The notes under the pieces are model-generated. The model saw only the letters and a list, made by a program, of their open reading frames with translations. It was not told the origin of the DNA and did no database searches. Below, one piece after another: positions 34,282 through 42,493 of a stretch of DNA of 64,000 nt (positions within the stretch are counted from its first letter, which is position 1; every line of letters begins with the position of its first letter). The translations under genes and the position numbers were made by a program. The stretch spans positions 1,488,001 to 1,552,000 of the forward strand of contig CP093061.1 of assembly GCA_029027265.1 (NCBI GenBank), read 5' to 3'. Origin of the DNA: Sulfurospirillum_A sp029027265. GTDB taxonomy: Bacteria > Campylobacterota > Campylobacteria > Campylobacterales > Sulfurospirillaceae.

Positions 34282-34892
34282 TTCCTTTAAGTAATGCAAC
34301 CAAGATAATTAAAAACTCTTTAACCAATACAGGAGCATGGCTCGTTCTTTTAACTCTAAAAAGCAAAGACGAAAGTGTAACTCTAAGATTATGCTCAAAC
34401 ACCGACAACATAACTTTTCAAACACAAGAGTTTATAGCCTTTCCTTTTCAAGTAGACGAAATAACGGAGTCAAATAAAGGTGAATTACCATCAATTAGCA
34501 TAACAATGTCAAATGTAGAGAGATTAGTACAAGCATATGTAGAGCAAGATGAAACGCTTGGGAGTGGGTGGAGCGTACATATAGACATTGTGCACACATC
34601 AACACTACTTCGAGAGATAGATTATGATTTCATAACTACAGGTGTAAGTGCAGATGAGGCAAGTGTAGTCTTTACGTGCGGCATGCAAAATCCTTTGCGT
34701 TATCAATTTCCCAGAGTAAGAATGTTACCAAATGCTTGTCAGCATCAATTTAAAAAAGGTGGATGTACTTATGCGGGTAGTGATGTTACATGTAAAAAAA
34801 CCTTAGCAGACTGCAGAGCAAAGTTTAGCGGTGCAGCAAGAATACCTATCTTGGCTTTTCCTGGGATTCCAACTGTGGGGATTTATAGATGA
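34278..34892 (+). CDS. Minor tail protein (lambda gpL-like) with four-cysteine C-terminus
   Basis: 204 residues. The N-terminal 140 residues are the beta-rich gpL domain. The C-terminal part has Cys154, Cys163, Cys172 and Cys179 (spacing 8, 8, 6), matching the four cysteines that hold a [4Fe-4S] cluster in the C-terminal domain of lambda gpL. The FTCGMQNPLRYQFPRVRM lead-in is also typical. The protein joins the tail tip complex with M, K, I and J. Confidence 0.88.
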   Translation: MIPLSNATKIIKNSLTNTGAWLVLLTLKSKDESVTLRLCSNTDNITFQTQEFIAFPFQVDEITESNKGELPSISITMSNVERLVQAYVEQDETLGSGWSVHIDIVHTSTLLREIDYDFITTGVSADEASVVFTCGMQNPLRYQFPRVRMLPNACQHQFKKGGCTYAGSDVTCKKTLADCRAKFSGAARIPILAFPGIPTVGIYR

Positions 34893-35257
34893 TGAATATT
34901 AAGTATAGACCAAACGGCAGAGATGTAAAAACTGGATTAGATTGCTATGGATTAGTTTCTTATATGTACAAAAAAGATTTTGACAAAACTATAGTAGATT
35001 TTGATTATAAAGACCCTGATGACCCAAAGAATGAAAAGTATTTTATCGAAAGCATGAATGACCCAAAGTGGATTAAATGTAAACCGCAAAAAGGTGCGGT
35101 AGTGGGGTTAAGAGTAAATGGTCATATCTCTCATTGTGGTTATATGATAAACGATAAAGAGTTTATTCACATTATGAATACCACTGGTGTAGTTAGAGCA
35201 AAAATCAACTCAGTAAAGTGGAAAAATCGTGTAGTTGGAGTGTATAAATATGATTAA
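34889..35257 (+). CDS. NlpC/P60-type tail tip peptidase (lambda gpK-like)
   Basis: 122 residues. The catalytic cysteine is in GLDCYGLVSYMY (Cys19) and the histidine in NGHISHCGYMI, giving the NlpC/P60 Cys-His pair. The N-terminal JAB/MPN domain of lambda gpK is missing, so only the cell-wall peptidase part is kept. It would cut peptidoglycan during DNA entry. It overlaps the next gene by 8 bp. Confidence 0.85.
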   Translation: MMNIKYRPNGRDVKTGLDCYGLVSYMYKKDFDKTIVDFDYKDPDDPKNEKYFIESMNDPKWIKCKPQKGAVVGLRVNGHISHCGYMINDKEFIHIMNTTGVVRAKINSVKWKNRVVGVYKYD

Positions 35258-36368
35258 AGTTATATACATAGTCAACACTTTTGAGCCCAAAAAAGGCAGA
35301 ACGATAACAGAACACAAATGGAGTGGTAAAAAACTATATGAATACATACCTCCATATTTACACGAGCCAACAGTAGCACTAAATCAGCTACATGTAAAAG
35401 AGTTTAATGTAATAGTGCCTGATAATTCAGAGATAATTATAGCACCAAAACAAGAAGTGACTGCAATCGCAGGGTGGATAGCAACAAGTGTTTTTGGTGC
35501 AGGTTCCTTAGCTGCTGCAGGCATGGCGGCAACAGTCGCAAGTTATGCTATAGGAACAGCAGTAATGATGGCAGGAAGTATGCTTTTAAGTTCGGTCCTT
35601 GCCCCTGGCTCTCAATCTCCAAATAGTGCAACTCAATCAATAAACGAAAGTCCTACTTACAGTTGGAATCCAACTCAAACCTTGCCACGTGCAGGAAGTC
35701 CTGTTCCGGTGCTGTATGGAAGCCATCAACTGGCAGGTAATGTGATTCAACGACGTATAGAGTACATAGATGATGATGAATATTTGTATCTACAGTTGGC
35801 TTTATGTATGGGAGAGATAGAGAACGTCTTTAATGGCAATATTCTCATAAATGATACACCTTTTAAAAACTTTCAAGACATAGAGTACTCATTTACAAAT
35901 GGAACTATCGAACAAGGGGTAATGAGGCATTTTAATGACGTAGAAACACCAAATAGTTTTATGGTAGATTTGAAAAACACTTCAGTCGTCAGACAAACAG
36001 TAGGAGATGCAAGTGAAGCACTGAGACTATTTTTACGGTTTCCAAATGGACTTTTTTATCAAAACGATAAAGGTGGACTAGATAGCAGGGAGGTTGAGTT
36101 TAAAATTGAATACAAAAAGAAAACAGATACAGAGTGGACTACGGTAAAACAACACGATAAGAGATACTCTCATACTCTTTATCTTCACGGCGATTGCAAG
36201 ACAAATGCTCAGTCTTGGCTTACTTCAAAAGGCTCTACTCGTTGTCCTTTTTCCTGGAAAAAAAGAGGAGGAGGAGACAATGGAGAGAAAGATGATGGTG
36301 GATATGATGGTGGCGGTTTTGATGCTAGCGAGGCAGATGCAGGTAGCGATAGTACTGGGTGGGCATAA
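35250..36368 (+). CDS. Tail tip protein: gpI-like membrane segment plus N-terminal part of gpJ
   Basis: 372 residues from the ATG at 35250. The N-terminal 100 residues resemble gpI (VNTFEPKKGRTITEHKW and an Ala/Gly-rich hydrophobic run near residues 80-115). From about residue 135 the sequence is J-like: SPTYSWNPTQTLPRAGSPVP, VLYGSHQLAGNVIQRRIEYI and QLALCMGEIENVFNG. The end is odd: two isolated cysteines and then a Gly/Asp/Glu-rich tail (GGGDNGEKDDGGYDGGGFDA). The rest of J is in the next gene in another frame. Confidence 0.75.
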   Translation: MIKVIYIVNTFEPKKGRTITEHKWSGKKLYEYIPPYLHEPTVALNQLHVKEFNVIVPDNSEIIIAPKQEVTAIAGWIATSVFGAGSLAAAGMAATVASYAIGTAVMMAGSMLLSSVLAPGSQSPNSATQSINESPTYSWNPTQTLPRAGSPVPVLYGSHQLAGNVIQRRIEYIDDDEYLYLQLALCMGEIENVFNGNILINDTPFKNFQDIEYSFTNGTIEQGVMRHFNDVETPNSFMVDLKNTSVVRQTVGDASEALRLFLRFPNGLFYQNDKGGLDSREVEFKIEYKKKTDTEWTTVKQHDKRYSHTLYLHGDCKTNAQSWLTSKGSTRCPFSWKKRGGGDNGEKDDGGYDGGGFDASEADAGSDSTGWA

Positions 36369-36370
36369 TT

Positions 36371-39061
36371 ATGGCAGTAAGATATTTAGGACAAAGTAAA
36401 GCAGTTTACAATACTAAATATTTTCCAACGTGGAAATTTAAAGGTGCAAAAACTACACCAATTAACCGTGAAATAAGAATAGATGGTTTAGACCCAGCTG
36501 AATATGAAGTGCGTGTTACTAGAATAACCCCTGTTTCAACAAACACGAGAGAGCAAACCAAATCAACATGGATGGGAATGGGTGAGATTATTATGGATGA
36601 TTTGGCTTATCCTACCGTAGCGCTTCTTGGGCTAAAAATAAAGGCGACAGGTCAACTTAGTGGTGATGTTAATGTCATGACTGTCGTCGACAGAAAGTAC
36701 ATAAAAGTATTCAATGAAGAAGGGTTAAGTCAAGGAATGAAAAGACTCGACAACCCTGCCTGGATTTATTGGGACATGCTTACTAACCAAAATTATGGTT
36801 ATGGATTGAAATATTCGCAAGTGAATTTTGACTCCATCAGCGAGTGGGCTACTTGGTGTGACGAGCTTGTGAATAATGGATTAAAAAACAAATGGGAAAA
36901 AAGAGCCGTATTTAACGGAGTATTTGACTTCGAGGGCAATCTTTGGGACAGCCTATGCAAAGTATGTACAATAGGTCGTGCAAGTCCTATTATCAGAGGA
37001 ACTAAATACTCAGTCATTGTTGATAAGCCTAGTCCAATGGTGCAACTTTTTAACATGGGAAATATCAAAAAATCATCTTTAAAAATAAGTTATATAGGAA
37101 AAGAAGAGTTAGCGAACGAAGTAGAGATACAATTTGTAAATAAAGATAAAGATTATACAAATGACACGGTTTCAGTGGCGGTTCCAGAGTGGTCAAGTGG
37201 TACTCGAGTAAAGAAAACTACGATTCAACAAATGGGCATAACAAATCTAAGCCAAGCGTACAGAGCAGGAAGATATTTTTTAAATTGCAATAATATTCCA
37301 AGAACTGTTGAGTTTGTGACAGGAACAGATGCGATTGAGAGCGAAGTTGGTGATGTTGTAGGTATTAGTCATGATGTGCCCGCTTGGGGAGAGAGCGGTC
37401 GCTTAGTAAGTGCCACTTCAAATAGTGTGAAAATCGATAAAGAAGTAGATTTGGTTGAGGGCGAAACTTACGCAATAACAGTAAGACTAGAAGATGATAG
37501 TTTTGAAAAATTTGACATAGTTTTTACAGAAACACAAACAACTGATAGCTTAACTATAGATGGCAATTTTGCAGTTGCACCAAAGCAATATGACCTTTAT
37601 TCTCTGGTGGAAAAACCTCACGCGATAATGCTCGTTAGAATCAACTCTATAACAAGAAAAACAGACCAAACTCGCAAGATAGTTGCTACTGAGTATAATG
37701 AGAGTATCGTAAATGACTCCATTACTATCATTGAAGTTCCAAGTATGAGCGAGCTTACCTCAACTGTAAGAAAGTTTGTTGTGTTAGAACACTTAGAGAA
37801 GAGATTTGATGGCACTATCGTTCCATTTTTAGATTTTTCGTGGGAGCTCAAAAGTGCTTTTCCTACAAAAAGCACATTGTCGCTTTATCAAGATGGATTA
37901 TTTATTAAGCATCTTGTTACTGATTTAGAAGGCAGCTCTTACAGATACAATGCCATTGATTTGGAAGAGAGTAAAGAATACGAATTTAAATTAACGATAA
38001 AAGATAGACTTTCTGTTCCTAGAGATGAAAAAGAGATTATGCATACTCTGCTAGGGCAGAGCTTACCGCCACCTGCTCCAAGTAGGTTTTTCGTGGATTA
38101 TCAAAGAGGAAGAGATGTCAAGTTGTCTTGGGAGATGGAAAAGCCAGTAGACCACAAGGGATATGAGTTACGCATAGGTTATAGCAGAGAGTGGACTCTT
38201 TCAACTCCTATTGCTGCTACGGCAGAAGAACAAATTACACTAAAGCTACCATCTAGTAAATCATTAATAATTCTCTTGAAAAGTATTGATTTACAAGGTA
38301 ATCTAAGTTTAGAAACGAGAACTATAGTTATAAATCTTGGAGATAAAATTATAGATAATTTAGTCTATACAAGAGTCGTTAATTTTGATGAAGATACGCA
38401 TAATGGGTTTTTGCATGTAGATGGAAACCTCGAGACTATAGATGAAAATCTAATGTACTCAAATGAGAATGGTGATTATTTTTATGTTGAAAACAACCAA
38501 GATGAGTTTTATAAATTTTCATTTACTGAAGCCTCAATAGTAAGTAAATTTACTCCAGATACGGCAGGTCAAATTATGCCTTTATTTAAAGGAGTAGGTG
38601 AGCCTATTTATTTCATAAGAAGATATTTTTCATCCCAAATGTACCCATCCTTTAATAGCAATATTTGGCTAGATAACAGTTCTCTAATGTGGCAAAAAGA
38701 CGAATGGAAGCCCTTTGTGACTTATGATGCAAAAGCACATGAAATCCACGAGATGAAAGCTATGTTCTTTGGCTCATCTGCCAGATCTGTAGTAAGCGAA
38801 ATAAAGTACATTATAGATGCTCCTGACATTCTAGAATATTTTAATGACATACCAATAATGGCAAGTGGTTTACATGTAAAACCCGCAAAACCAATGAATA
38901 GCATTAAGAATATAGGAGTAACTTTACAGGACGACGGGGGAAATGCAGTAGGTGTAAAAGTACTCTCTAAAGACATAAATGAGGGCGCATTAATAAAAGT
39001 TTTTGATGTAAATAATTTAGCTACATCAGGAGTTGTTGATATAACAATGAAAGGATATTAA
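36371..39061 (+). CDS. Tail tip/host specificity protein (central and C-terminal gpJ-like)
   Basis: 896 residues from the ATG at 36371, with GGGTGGG seven bases upstream; the GTG at 36359 is an alternative. GLDPAEYEVRVTRITPVS, YPTVALLGLKIKATGQLSG and NPAWIYWDMLTNQNYGYGL are hallmark J motifs. C-terminal fibronectin-like domains (EVPSMSELTSTV, PPPAPSRFFVDYQ, VKLSWEMEKP) follow and end in a receptor-binding part. Stop and start of the two J pieces are 2 bp apart. Confidence 0.85.
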   Translation: MAVRYLGQSKAVYNTKYFPTWKFKGAKTTPINREIRIDGLDPAEYEVRVTRITPVSTNTREQTKSTWMGMGEIIMDDLAYPTVALLGLKIKATGQLSGDVNVMTVVDRKYIKVFNEEGLSQGMKRLDNPAWIYWDMLTNQNYGYGLKYSQVNFDSISEWATWCDELVNNGLKNKWEKRAVFNGVFDFEGNLWDSLCKVCTIGRASPIIRGTKYSVIVDKPSPMVQLFNMGNIKKSSLKISYIGKEELANEVEIQFVNKDKDYTNDTVSVAVPEWSSGTRVKKTTIQQMGITNLSQAYRAGRYFLNCNNIPRTVEFVTGTDAIESEVGDVVGISHDVPAWGESGRLVSATSNSVKIDKEVDLVEGETYAITVRLEDDSFEKFDIVFTETQTTDSLTIDGNFAVAPKQYDLYSLVEKPHAIMLVRINSITRKTDQTRKIVATEYNESIVNDSITIIEVPSMSELTSTVRKFVVLEHLEKRFDGTIVPFLDFSWELKSAFPTKSTLSLYQDGLFIKHLVTDLEGSSYRYNAIDLEESKEYEFKLTIKDRLSVPRDEKEIMHTLLGQSLPPPAPSRFFVDYQRGRDVKLSWEMEKPVDHKGYELRIGYSREWTLSTPIAATAEEQITLKLPSSKSLIILLKSIDLQGNLSLETRTIVINLGDKIIDNLVYTRVVNFDEDTHNGFLHVDGNLETIDENLMYSNENGDYFYVENNQDEFYKFSFTEASIVSKFTPDTAGQIMPLFKGVGEPIYFIRRYFSSQMYPSFNSNIWLDNSSLMWQKDEWKPFVTYDAKAHEIHEMKAMFFGSSARSVVSEIKYIIDAPDILEYFNDIPIMASGLHVKPAKPMNSIKNIGVTLQDDGGNAVGVKVLSKDINEGALIKVFDVNNLATSGVVDITMKGY

Positions 39062-39062
39062 T

Positions 39063-39608
39063 ATGGTCGAATTACCATTGAAAGAAGATTTGGCAGGAGA
39101 CAATGCCACGCAAGGTTTGTTTAAAAATGCCATTGGGAAAGTACATGATGTATTGTTAAATATGTATCAAAAAGAGGATGTGGACAAACAAATAACTGCC
39201 ATTAATGACGTTATTTCGGTAGGACAAGATTGGGCAGGAGTAGATTACGTGGACACAGCCGCAATAGGAGCTAATCCAATAGCTAAAATTTATCCAGACA
39301 AGACGATAGTAGGGAGTACGGCAAACGGAAAATATACTAAGTTTCCAAATGGAAATGTTGTGGTGAGAGGGGCTTTTTTAGTAGCCAATGTTTCAGGCAA
39401 TAGCACTGGTACTGTACGTGCTCATGTTTTGCCGTTATCTATAACTGAGCATACTGCTTCAATAAATATCTCTAACTGGGCATTGTCAGCTAAGCTCGTA
39501 AATACTGCTCATTCTACGGTGGGCACTCTATCTGTTGTCGTTAATAACGCGTATTATCTTGCAGTTTCAGGAACAGTCCAATATGTGGTGAGAGGGAGAT
39601 GGAAATAA
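39063..39608 (+). CDS. Tail fibre/tip-associated protein, unknown type
   Basis: 181 residues starting 1 bp after the J stop. The N-terminal half is helical (KEDLAGDNATQGLFKNAIGK), the C-terminal half beta-rich with repeated small-residue strands (KYTKFPNGNVVVRGAFLVAN), the layout of a small fibre tip or J-associated attachment protein. No specific family recognised. Place after J supports a receptor-binding accessory role. Confidence 0.55.
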   Translation: MVELPLKEDLAGDNATQGLFKNAIGKVHDVLLNMYQKEDVDKQITAINDVISVGQDWAGVDYVDTAAIGANPIAKIYPDKTIVGSTANGKYTKFPNGNVVVRGAFLVANVSGNSTGTVRAHVLPLSITEHTASINISNWALSAKLVNTAHSTVGTLSVVVNNAYYLAVSGTVQYVVRGRWK

Positions 39609-40099
39609 TGAAAAAATATTTAAATATACAAACATTAAGACAAACAACTGAGTTTATTGATGAGAGAACAACAATCATAGATTCGGATAAAAAAGTAAGT
39701 AATTGGTTTACTCCCTGTCCTGATGGCTTTAAGGGCAAATGGATTAATGGTAAATATACGTTTGTAAAAGTAGGCAAACCTGCTCAAAAAGTTTTAGACA
39801 AAATTAAAGCAGACAAAGAATCAGCTTTAGCAAAAAAAGAGATTGAAAGTCAAATTAAAACCATGATCGTAACAACTGCAAGCAAAAAGACATTTCACGC
39901 AGACGACCAAGCTCGTTTAAATATGATGGCTGGTGTTATGAGTGCAGAATTTGCAAATATAACTGAAGCTACTTGGAGGCTATATGACAAAGATGAAGCT
40001 GGAGCGAACATTGAGACGATTGTAACTCTCAACGAACTCAAGGAGGCTATTTATTTAGCTTTGAAAAAATTTGGAACTTTAAAAAGCATTGGTGCTTAA
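39608..40099 (+). CDS. Putative tail fibre assembly/accessory protein
   Basis: 163 residues from the ATG in a TAATG overlap (39608). An aromatic-rich N-terminus (NWFTPCPDGFKGKWINGKYT) is followed by a helical C-terminus. The N-terminus is reminiscent of tail-fibre assembly chaperones, and its place right after the fibre-like gene agrees; the match is not decisive. Confidence 0.45.
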   Translation: MKKYLNIQTLRQTTEFIDERTTIIDSDKKVSNWFTPCPDGFKGKWINGKYTFVKVGKPAQKVLDKIKADKESALAKKEIESQIKTMIVTTASKKTFHADDQARLNMMAGVMSAEFANITEATWRLYDKDEAGANIETIVTLNELKEAIYLALKKFGTLKSIGA

Positions 40100-40119
40100 A
40101 TGGAAATAAGGAGATTAAA

Positions 40120-40491
40120 ATGACATGGCTAAAGAGCTTACTTGGCGGCGGAATAGTAAAAAGCATAGAGAACATTGCGTTAGAATTCATTGAAACAGAC
40201 AAAGAGAGTGCAGAAGCAAAAGCACTGATGATTAAAACTTTAGACCCAAACGGTGCAATGCGTAGAGATATCTCCAAGACAGTAAGCAGATTGTATAGCA
40301 TGTATATTGTGTTAGCAGTCGTACTCTTGCTTATGGTCTCTTTTGATGTTGGGAACACTAAAGGAATGGAAACAGCATTAGACTCAGTAGTTGAGCTATT
40401 TGTACCAATTACAGCCATGTTTAGTGCTATTGTTTCAGCCTCTTTTGGAGTAAATATTTCAAATAATTTTAAAAAAAAGGAGATTAAGTGA
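40120..40491 (+). CDS. Holin-like membrane protein
   Basis: 123 residues with AAGGAG upstream. Two membrane helices (about residues 62-80 and 92-112) follow a charged amphipathic N-terminus; the sequence SLLGGGIVKSIENIALEFIE and RRDISKTVSRLYSMYI resembles holins of GTA/3TM type. Location just before the amidase supports its being the membrane pore-former for lysis. Confidence 0.7.
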   Translation: MTWLKSLLGGGIVKSIENIALEFIETDKESAEAKALMIKTLDPNGAMRRDISKTVSRLYSMYIVLAVVLLLMVSFDVGNTKGMETALDSVVELFVPITAMFSAIVSASFGVNISNNFKKKEIK

Positions 40492-40793
40492 CAGAAGAAA
40501 AAAAAGAAGAGATGATAGTTCAAAATACGATAGCTATTAGAGAACTAGTCATCATCAGCAAAAACACAACCAATGATATTGATAAATTATGCAGTAGATT
40601 TGAGCAAAATGTACCAATGCAGACGTTGCAAATTGAAATAGTCGAAATAAAAAGAAATTTAAAAATTCTTCATCCTGTTTTTGCCGTGCTTAGATATCCA
40701 AAAGTAGTAGTCGCAGCAACTATCGGATTATACGCTTTTTCAATTAGCGACGTCAGACATGTAATTACTAATATTTTAAAGTTCGTTGGATGA
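40488..40793 (+). CDS. Membrane-anchored lysis accessory protein
   Basis: 101 residues, GTG start. An N-terminal helical/coiled part (residues 1-65) is followed by one membrane helix near the C-terminus (VVVAATIGLYAFSI). It overlaps both the holin-like and amidase genes by 4 bp. It may be an anti-holin or a second holin; no lipobox for a spanin is seen. Confidence 0.6.
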   Translation: MTEEKKEEMIVQNTIAIRELVIISKNTTNDIDKLCSRFEQNVPMQTLQIEIVEIKRNLKILHPVFAVLRYPKVVVAATIGLYAFSISDVRHVITNILKFVG

Positions 40794-41200
40794 AGAAAAC
40801 AGGAGTAATAATTCACTGTAGCGACTCACCGCAAGGACGTGGCGACAATGCAGAAACTATTCATAGATGGCACAAACAAAGAGGATGGGATGGGATAGGT
40901 TATCACTATGTCATACTTGAAGATGGCACGGTTGAAAACGGTCGACCACTGTATTGGACTGGTGCTCACACAAGAGGTAAAAATGAATATATAGGCATAT
41001 GCTTGATTGGTCAAGGCAAATATACTAAAGAGCAAATGGACTCTTTAAGAAGTTTGCTTACTCAACTGAAAGAAACTGAGATAATTTATCCATATAAGGT
41101 ATTAGGTCACTACCAGGTAGACCCTAATAAAAAGTGCCCCATGTTTGATGTTAAGGTTTTTCTGGTTGAGTGGATGGATGAAGAGAAGAGGGAAGGCTAA
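40790..41200 (+). CDS. Endolysin: N-acetylmuramoyl-L-alanine amidase (T7 lysozyme-like)
   Basis: 136 residues, a single amidase_2 domain. Zinc ligands are His9 (VIIHCSDS), His107 (VLGHYQVDP) and Cys116 (NKKCP), with the lysine two residues before Cys116 and the tyrosine in GIGYHYVI, as in T7 lysozyme. It has no signal peptide, so it needs the holin to reach peptidoglycan. It is the last gene before the 5S-like region. Confidence 0.93.
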   Translation: MKKTGVIIHCSDSPQGRGDNAETIHRWHKQRGWDGIGYHYVILEDGTVENGRPLYWTGAHTRGKNEYIGICLIGQGKYTKEQMDSLRSLLTQLKETEIIYPYKVLGHYQVDPNKKCPMFDVKVFLVEWMDEEKREG

Positions 41201-41236
41201 CTCATAACACACTTAACACATCCTTTTGCCCTAAAA
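41201..41236 (-). pseudogene. Degenerate copy of the zinc-ribbon gene
   Basis: These 36 bp are about 86% identical to 41705-41741, which is part of the intact minus-strand zinc-ribbon gene. Read the same way, this copy has one missing base and an in-frame TAA in place of a lysine codon. Only the metal-site region is still alignable by eye. The two copies bracket the 5S-like sequence and a 29-codon frame. Confidence 0.55.
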
Positions 41237-41360
41237 ATTGAAATTAAGATTAAGATTTTTTTAAAGAAATTAAGGGTATCATGCTTTTATCGAACTTCTA
41301 TCTAGTTGTTTGTAAGCATAAAAAGATAATAAAATACGAGATTTCTAAGTTAGATATTTT

Positions 41361-41366
41361 TATAAT
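41361..41366 (+). promoter_or_regulatory. Possible -10 box upstream of the 5S-like sequence
   Basis: TATAAT at 41361-41366 in an AT-rich stretch with no convincing -35. It is the only good -10 candidate between the amidase and the 5S-like RNA. A transcript from here would first cross the hairpin at 41385-41420. Confidence 0.3.
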
Positions 41367-41384
41367 ATCATAATTTATTTGTTG

Positions 41385-41420
41385 AGCCCCATTGCCTTAG
41401 GGTAGTGGGGCTTTTTTTTT
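41385..41420 (+). terminator. Rho-independent terminator after the lysis genes
   Basis: AGCCCCA (41385-41391) pairs with TGGGGCT (41406-41412), 14-nt loop, followed by a run of T (41412-41420). It is the expected end of the late transcript and lies directly against the 5' end of the 5S-like sequence. Confidence 0.8.
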
Positions 41421-41421
41421 G

Positions 41422-41534
41422 TTTGTGTTTTTAGAGAAGAGGAAACACCTTGCTCCATTTCGAACCAAGAAGTTAAGCTCTTCATCGCTGATGATACTTT
41501 TTCTTACTGAAATGGAAACGTAGGTCAATGCAGA
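41422..41534 (+). rRNA. 5S rRNA-like sequence inside the prophage (functional state unknown)
   Basis: 113 nt, near the normal 5S length. The most conserved 5S region is present at 41455-41478 (CCATTTCGAACCAAGAAGTT, then AAGC), with GGAAACACCTTG before it and TGGAAACGTAGGTC near the 3' end, all in 5S order. Helices close: helix I 41422-41429 with 41527-41534 (8 pairs, three G-U); helix II GAAGAG 41436-41441 with CTCTTC 41478-41483; helix III CTTG 41449-41452 with CAAG 41466-41469. Preserved pairing suggests selection rather than a random fragment. It has no 16S/23S neighbours. It could be a captured, diverged host 5S gene, a decoy or scaffold RNA, or a recent pseudogene. Confidence 0.75.
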
Positions 41535-41565
41535 TAAAAATAACAAATAAATAAAAAGGTCAGAA

Positions 41566-41655
41566 ATGATTATAGAAAATTTAGAAATCATAGCGTATGG
41601 CATTATCGGTTTATGCTATTTTATCCTCGTGTTGGCAAAGGTTATTGCGACCTAA
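41566..41655 (+). CDS. 29-codon single-helix membrane peptide
   Basis: AAAAAGG lies seven bases before the ATG. The predicted peptide is almost wholly one hydrophobic helix (IIAYGIIGLCYFILVLAKVI), like small phage or type I toxin-class peptides. It begins 31 bp after the 5S-like sequence and its last 14 bp overlap the end of the zinc-ribbon gene on the other strand. No function can be assigned. Confidence 0.4.
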   Translation: MIIENLEIIAYGIIGLCYFILVLAKVIAT

Positions 41656-41815
41656 GCCTATCTTTATGCTTTGGGCAAGGAGGTAGCTCCTCTTTGCCCT
41701 TCATCTCATAACACACCTTACACATCTTCTTGCCTCTAAAATCTATCTCTACCCAACTATGCCCTATAATCTTACATGTAAGATTAGAAAGGAATTTATC
41801 TAGTTTCTTAAGCAT
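41642..41815 (-). CDS. Small zinc-ribbon-like protein
   Basis: 57 codons directly downstream of the BRCT gene (4-bp gap), so probably the last gene of the repressor operon. Cys32-x2-Cys35 and Cys47-x2-His50 (MCKVCYEM and PPCPKH) could bind one zinc ion. The N-terminal 30 residues are helical and basic. A broken copy of its centre lies 0.5 kb downstream. Function unknown. Confidence 0.55.
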   Translation of the reverse strand: MLKKLDKFLSNLTCKIIGHSWVEIDFRGKKMCKVCYEMKGKEELPPCPKHKDRLRSQ

Positions 41816-41819
41816 AAGC

Positions 41820-42479
41820 TTATATAAACTTTATCCAATGTTGCTCTGAAATGATAGACACGCCAGTCCCTTTTTCTCTATACTTTACCGCTTTTTCTAT
41901 CTTTCTACCAAAAGAGGAGTGTATCCAGTGTTCACTTCCAATATCCCCTATAACTAAATAGTTTGTACTTCTTTTAACCGTTTTGTGCATCTCCCCACCT
42001 AAGTCACAAACTATCTCTTCACACTTTCTTCTAGTGCCTACAGTAAATACACCAGTAAATACAAAACTATTATCAGGAATAAGTATTTTTGGCAAGGACG
42101 TATCTAAGGGGAGTGAGCTACTACCATTTATTATGGCTTTGTGTTTATTCTCTTCACCTATAAGCTTCTTAAGTACTCCAAGAAGCTCTGTAGCTTCTTC
42201 GTTATCTAAAACATTATCGCTTAATATCTCTTTTAAATTTCTATGCAAAATATTGAAAGGATACTCTCTCATATAATTACTATGAGTATTCATCCATTTT
42301 AAGAAATTCTTTGATTCGTCTTCTGTAACTATATCGTCTATCGCAATACCTCTGCATATACCTAGAAGTTCATCAACGTGCCTATCTTGCAGAGCATCTA
42401 TGTTGTATTTTACTTTTGGCTGCCCTTGGTCGTCTAAATATCTATCCATCACATACCCCTTAAAGTTTTTATATCTCAC
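41820..42479 (-). CDS. BRCT-domain protein
   Basis: 219 residues. The C-terminal 90 residues form a BRCT domain: NSFVFTGVFTVGTRRKCEEI, then LGGEMHKTVKRSTNYLVIGD and a closing W in EQHWIKFI, close to BRCT domains of NAD-dependent DNA ligases. The N-terminal part has two similar helical segments (LLGICRGIAIDDIVTEDESK and LKEILSDNVLDNEEATELL). This combination occurs as stand-alone proteins in phages and genomic islands. BRCT domains bind DNA ends or partners. It sits between the membrane exonuclease and the zinc-ribbon gene, under the repressor promoter. Confidence 0.85.
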   Translation of the reverse strand: MRYKNFKGYVMDRYLDDQGQPKVKYNIDALQDRHVDELLGICRGIAIDDIVTEDESKNFLKWMNTHSNYMREYPFNILHRNLKEILSDNVLDNEEATELLGVLKKLIGEENKHKAIINGSSSLPLDTSLPKILIPDNSFVFTGVFTVGTRRKCEEIVCDLGGEMHKTVKRSTNYLVIGDIGSEHWIHSSFGRKIEKAVKYREKGTGVSIISEQHWIKFI

Positions 42480-42493
42480 ACAAACATATAAAG

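Noticed and set aside
36205..36399. 64-codon frame across the J split
   Set aside because: Out of frame with both J parts, low-complexity composition, no homology.
41673..41699. Strong 11-bp hairpin GGGCAAGGAGG / CCTCTTTGCCC as a terminator
   Set aside because: It lies within the coding part of the zinc-ribbon gene and has no T tract on the plus strand.
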